A stretch of DNA of 64,000 nucleotides, taken from an uncultured Collinsella sp. Lineage in GTDB: Bacteria; Actinomycetota; Coriobacteriia; Coriobacteriales; Coriobacteriaceae. The notes under the pieces were generated by a model. It was not told the origin of the DNA and ran no database searches. It saw nothing but the letters and a program-made list of their open reading frames with translations. Each line of letters begins with the position of its first letter. Within the stretch, counting starts at the first letter, position 1. Location of the stretch: positions 55,083 to 119,082 of the forward strand of contig UQZL01000002.1 in the NCBI GenBank assembly GCA_900545605.1, given 5' to 3'. Positions 60,915 through 64,000 of the stretch are shown in pieces. The translations under genes were made by a program, and so were the position numbers.

Positions 60915-61270
60915 AACACATCCTTTCATGATTCCCGGGCACACAACGATTTATCCGGACTCAACCGTCGTCGTCCCCGTTTGTATCCACTTATGTAAGT
61001 GAATACGTTCTTGTGCGAAATGTAATATCATTTGCGCGATTTGTCATAACCAATTCTTTTTCCGCTTTGTCGATATGTCAAGAATTCAAATACTTATTCG
61101 GTGAACGGTAGTTGATTAATTTAAGGTTTTCCCAGCTAGTGGCTATTTTTTCCGAGCAGTACAATAAGTTTGCAACCGTTCACCGATTGGATATAACATA
61201 TTGAATATATTGTTGTAACAATATTAGAGACAATGTCACAAGCCTGTCGTTCTAGTCAAAGGAAGTAACA
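60915..61270. promoter_or_regulatory. Divergent promoter region of the right-hand PTS module
   Basis: The AT-rich region has ATATTGTT-GT-AACAATAT at 61207-61224 (likely operator of the GntR regulator), CGGTGAACGG at 61099-61108 and CCGTTCACCG at 61176-61185 in opposite orientation. No ORF is seen. Confidence 0.55.
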
Positions 61271-62191
61271 ATGCCCAAACGATTACTGAACATGTCCGCA
61301 TCCGATTTTGCCGCCACGTCACCCATGGATCTAAAACAGGCAATTCTGGCTTCCGAGGGACGTACCATCATGGCGGAAAACGTACCCTCTTCCCAATTTC
61401 TCGGCGGCGTTACTAATGCAGAAATCGAACGTGCCGCAGGTGCCGACCTGCTTCTGTTTAACGCGCTCGATGTGTTCGATCCAGTTATTGCCGGTATTCC
61501 AGATGATCTCAATGAAAACCCGGTCACTTGGGTGAAGCGAGCATGCGGAAGGCCCATTGGCGTCAATCTGGAGCCAGTTGATAACGAGGCAGAGATGTCT
61601 GAATCCCGAACGGAAATCCCCATGGGTCGTCGCGTCTCTCCCAAGACCTTAGAAAAGGCTAACGAACTCGGATTTGATTTTATCTGCCTGACGGGCAACC
61701 CTGGAACCGGCGTCTCCAACGATGCAATCGCCCATTCGATTAAACTCTCCAAAGAGCATTTCAATGGCCTGGTCATAGCCGGAAAAATGCATGGAGCGGG
61801 CGTTGCAGAACCTGTCATGACGCTCGAAATTGCGCGCAAGTTTGTTGACCTCGGCGTCGATATCCTTCTCGTGCCAGCCCCCTACACCATCCCTTGCTTC
61901 CAAGAAGCAGACCTGCGCGCCATCGTAGACTTTGTACGATCCCACAACGTAGGCAAGTCAATTGAAGAGAAGGTTCTCGTCATGGCGGCAAACGGGACGA
62001 GTCAAGACTCCTGCGACAGCGAGACCATTAAGAAAATAGGCCTTGCAGCAAAAGCAGCCGGCGCTGACCTCCAACATATCGGGGACTCCATGAACGGTAT
62101 TTGCCTGCCCCAGAATATCTTCACGCTCGGACAAGCCCTTCGTGGATACAGGCATCAGATCGTCATGCTGAGCCGCTCTGTGATACGTTAA
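61271..62191 (+). CDS. Conserved PTS-associated protein, TIM-barrel-like, function unknown
   Basis: A 306-residue cytoplasmic protein. The pattern of alternating strands and helices with GADLLLFNALDVFDP, FICLTGNPGTGVSND, LVIAGKMHGAG and VDILLVPAPYTIP suggests a beta/alpha barrel. A late GADLQHIGDS segment resembles phosphate-binding loops of such barrels. I do not recognise a reaction. It is divergent from an EIICB permease and followed 72 bases later by a GntR regulator, so it is likely a catabolic enzyme for the sugar or sugar-phosphate made by that permease. GTCAAAGGAAG precedes the ATG. A paralogue is not seen in the window. Confidence 0.75.
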   Translation: MPKRLLNMSASDFAATSPMDLKQAILASEGRTIMAENVPSSQFLGGVTNAEIERAAGADLLLFNALDVFDPVIAGIPDDLNENPVTWVKRACGRPIGVNLEPVDNEAEMSESRTEIPMGRRVSPKTLEKANELGFDFICLTGNPGTGVSNDAIAHSIKLSKEHFNGLVIAGKMHGAGVAEPVMTLEIARKFVDLGVDILLVPAPYTIPCFQEADLRAIVDFVRSHNVGKSIEEKVLVMAANGTSQDSCDSETIKKIGLAAKAAGADLQHIGDSMNGICLPQNIFTLGQALRGYRHQIVMLSRSVIR

Positions 62192-62263
62192 GGTTACCTT
62201 GCCCACGTTACATCCCGACTGAGGCAACCATCAGGTATAACCAACATGCAAACTGAGGCTCTA

Positions 62264-62983
62264 ATGCTCGATACACACGAAAAACGGCCACTCTATTTAC
62301 AGCTCACCGACGCGCTGCTCAAGCAGATCGTCGATGAATATGAAGCAGACGATAAACTTCCAACAGAAATGGAACTCTGCGACGAATACGCCGTAAGCAG
62401 AACAACCGTCCGACTTGCCATGAGTGAGCTGGAGCGTCGTGGAAGTATCTATCGAATCCAAGGTAAGGGATCGTTTGTTGCACCGAAACGCGTTAGCGAG
62501 CTCAATTCACTTTTAGACTTTGACTTTGCAAGCCATTGCGATGGCGTTGATCCGGATGCCATCACCAAACATTTCGGCGGCCTCACATCAGGTCGTCCAA
62601 TTTCCGTAATGATGCTCCAACAATTTGGATGTCAAAGTCGCGATGAAATTCAGCGTCTTGAATTGACCTACGAACTTGAAGGCAGCTTCATAGGCGCTGA
62701 TACGTTCTTCATTTCAAAGTCGCGCGTTCCGAATAACCAGTTAGATTTTCAGGCATTTAGCAGAATCATGGACGACTTGTCCAAGTCTATCCAATCTGTT
62801 AGGGAAAGCTATAGAGCACGTCTGCTTAGCGATTCCGAAGCCAGTAATTATGGTGTTGCAAAACTTCCGGTCATCGAACTGACTCATTATGCTTACGACT
62901 CCGGAGGCAAACTAATCTCAATTGTCTGCCGCACCGTCTTAACTGGGCGAATCCCTTATCAAAACTTTATTTTCAAGTCCTAA
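62264..62983 (+). CDS. GntR-family regulator with UTRA effector domain
   Basis: A 239-residue regulator. Residues about 5-70 are the GntR winged helix-turn-helix (PLYLQLTDALLKQIVDEYEADDKLPTEMELCDEYAVSRTTVRLAMSELERRGSIYRIQGKGSFV). Residues about 90-235 are a UTRA domain that binds phospho-sugars (IQRLELTYELEGSFIGADTFF; a late FKS end). The ATG at 62264 follows GAGG by five bases; an ATG six codons earlier has no site. It probably controls the divergent EIICB gene and the gene before it, through the AACAATAT palindrome at 61207-61224. Confidence 0.88.
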   Translation: MLDTHEKRPLYLQLTDALLKQIVDEYEADDKLPTEMELCDEYAVSRTTVRLAMSELERRGSIYRIQGKGSFVAPKRVSELNSLLDFDFASHCDGVDPDAITKHFGGLTSGRPISVMMLQQFGCQSRDEIQRLELTYELEGSFIGADTFFISKSRVPNNQLDFQAFSRIMDDLSKSIQSVRESYRARLLSDSEASNYGVAKLPVIELTHYAYDSGGKLISIVCRTVLTGRIPYQNFIFKS

Positions 62984-62997
62984 TGTTCTTTTTCTTT

Positions 62998-63220
62998 TGT
63001 CTCGATCTGTAACACGTAGCCGAGTTTTTAAGTCCTAACCGTTACAGATCGAGACAAACAAGGTAGACCACGCCGAATTGTCTCAATCTGTAACACTAAG
63101 ACCGGTTTTGGACGTCTAGATGTTACAGATTGAGATGAATGCGCAGGCCAATGTCCCCAATCTAAATCTGTAACAACTAGCTGAATTATTCGGTCCCAGC
63201 TGTTACAGATCGAGACAAAC
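62998..63220. repeat. BIME-like array 3: three palindromic units
   Basis: Units start at 62998 (A), 63079 (B) and 63159 (A), periods 81 and 80 bp. The last again begins TCTAAATC. The array ends about 20 bases before the left part of an IS256-type element. Confidence 0.85.
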
Positions 63221-63277
63221 GATCGCGTCGAAAATGTTGGTGTAAGGGTGACGCCCTAGCGCCCGTTTAACGAAGAA

Positions 63278-63339
63278 CGGCCTTCGTCCTAGAATCTGAA
63301 ATCACCACAACAACAGGTTCTAGGAAAGGACGAAGACCG
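63278..63339 (+). promoter_or_regulatory. Leader hairpin masking the transposase ribosome site
   Basis: CGGCCTTCGTCCTAGAA (63278-63294) pairs with TTCTAGGAAAGGACGAAG (63318-63335) and on to 63339. The GGAAAGGA ribosome site (63323-63330) lies in the right arm, so transcripts read through from outside would hide it. Confidence 0.5.
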
Positions 63340-63341
63340 CT

Positions 63342-64000
63342 ATGGAAATCTTATCAGACCCGACGCCGGACATGCTCGCCATGCCCCGTTTCGACGACGG
63401 CGCCATCGACATGCAGGAGCTGCTCAGGCGTCTCGCCGAGCAGGTCGTGAACGCCGTGATGGACGCCGAGGCCGACCAGCTCTGCGGTGGCGGGGGGAAC
63501 AGCCGAAACGGCTACCGCGAGAGGTCGCTCGCCACCTGCGTCGGCACGCTGACGCTGCGCATCCCCAAGCTGCGCTCCGGCAGCTTCTTCCCCGAGGACG
63601 TGCTCGAGCGCTACCAGCGCGTCGACCGCGCCCTCGTGGCCGCCGTGGCCGAGATGTACGCCACGGGCACCAGCACCCGCAAGGTGCAGAGGGTGGCCGA
63701 GAAGATGGGCGTCTCCAGACTCTCGAAGGACCAGGTGAGCGCCATCGCCTCGAGCCTGGACGCAGACATCGAGGACCTGTGCGCAAGGCCGCTCGGCGGC
63801 TCGCCGGTGCCCTACGTCTGGCTCGACGCGACCTACGTCAAGTGCCGCCGCGAGGGGCGCGTCGCCTCCACCGCCGTGGTCACCGCCATCGGCTGCGATG
63901 CGGGCGGCTGGAGGCGCGTCCTGGGCGTCGACGTGGTCGACACCGAGTCCTACGACTCGTGGCTCGCCTTCCTGCGGGCTATCCGCTCGCGCGGGGCGGC
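63342..64000 (+). CDS. IS256-family (mutator type) transposase, N-terminal part
   Basis: The first 219 codons of a transposase that runs past the window end. The N-terminal region (ELLRRLAEQVVNAVMDAEADQLCGG and NSRNGYRERSL) and the RIPKLRSGSFFPEDVLERYQRVD segment are characteristic of the family. The first catalytic aspartate is in VWLDATYVKCR and the second in LGVDVVDTES. GGAAAGGA lies 11 bases before the ATG, within a hairpin. No frameshift or stop occurs in the visible part, so the copy may be active. Confidence 0.88.
   Translation, partial: MEILSDPTPDMLAMPRFDDGAIDMQELLRRLAEQVVNAVMDAEADQLCGGGGNSRNGYRERSLATCVGTLTLRIPKLRSGSFFPEDVLERYQRVDRALVAAVAEMYATGTSTRKVQRVAEKMGVSRLSKDQVSAIASSLDADIEDLCARPLGGSPVPYVWLDATYVKCRREGRVASTAVVTAIGCDAGGWRRVLGVDVVDTESYDSWLAFLRAIRSRGA

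Larger units (their letters stand above)
63240..64000 (+). mobile_element. IS256-family insertion sequence, left part (cut by window end)
   Basis: It begins at about 63240 (TGTAAGGGTGACGCC is a candidate terminal repeat). A leader hairpin and the transposase gene follow, and it runs past the window. The right end, which would confirm the terminal repeat and target duplication, is not visible. Confidence 0.7.

Noticed and set aside
62998..63220. Integron attC sites, from about 60-bp palindromes in series
   Set aside because: No RYYYAAC/GTTRRRY core sites in the right places, no integrase and no gene cassettes between the units.

Overview
The window looks like a chromosomal stretch of a Collinsella-type actinobacterium (Coriobacteriia). 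This rests on the GC-rich coding bias (mostly C or G in third positions), the dense PTS-based lactose and galactoside gene content with a tagatose-6-phosphate branch, membrane-anchored LuxR regulators next to agmatine genes, and many small palindromic repeats between genes. The genus is inferred from gene content and style, not from a marker gene; no rRNA or tRNA gene was seen.

1-10 kb: the end of a heterodimeric ABC exporter pair, a DAHP synthase, a GNAT acetyltransferase gene broken by an in-frame TAG, an AlbA_2-domain regulator, an agmatine deiminase with a divergent LuxR regulator, and a DUF4143-type AAA ATPase. 10-22.5 kb: a polyamine block with a MATE transporter, a YtcJ-like amidohydrolase, two membrane LuxR regulators resembling AguR, two APC antiporters resembling AguD, a second agmatine deiminase and a putrescine carbamoyltransferase. 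Together these form an agmatine deiminase pathway: agmatine to carbamoylputrescine to putrescine plus carbamoyl phosphate, with antiport. The carbamate kinase is not in the window. 22.8-30 kb: a BceAB-like ABC transporter, a NUDIX-Vsr fusion protein, an AraC regulator and a HAD phosphatase.

29-63 kb: a carbohydrate region. It carries a class II aldolase with a divergent DeoR regulator, a flavodiiron protein, galK-galT, lacA-lacB-lacX-lacC, one lacF (EIIA), four EIICB permeases of the lactose/cellobiose type, three GH1 phospho-glycosidases, four LacI regulators and one GntR regulator. Galactose can enter by the Leloir enzymes or as galactose-6-phosphate through LacAB and LacC. The class II aldolase may replace the absent lacD. 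Each LacI gene lies beside sugar genes whose promoter region carries its own operator variant. Six of these intergenic regions also carry a paired CCGTTCAC-like box with 21-bp phasing, which suggests one further common regulator. The right end holds a lower-GC PTS/GntR module, a second AlbA_2 gene, a DeoR remnant and a partial IS256-family transposase cut by the window edge.

The most distinctive non-coding signal is a family of ten about 62-bp palindromes (ends CTCAATCTGTAAC and GTTACAGATTGAG). They sit in arrays of 2, 4 and 3 copies plus one singleton, at an 80-82 bp period, alternate between two loop types, and end in a variant copy. This resembles the BIME/REP mosaic elements of enterobacteria. 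Several other hairpin families and a 31-bp inverted-repeat element fill most of the longer intergenic gaps.
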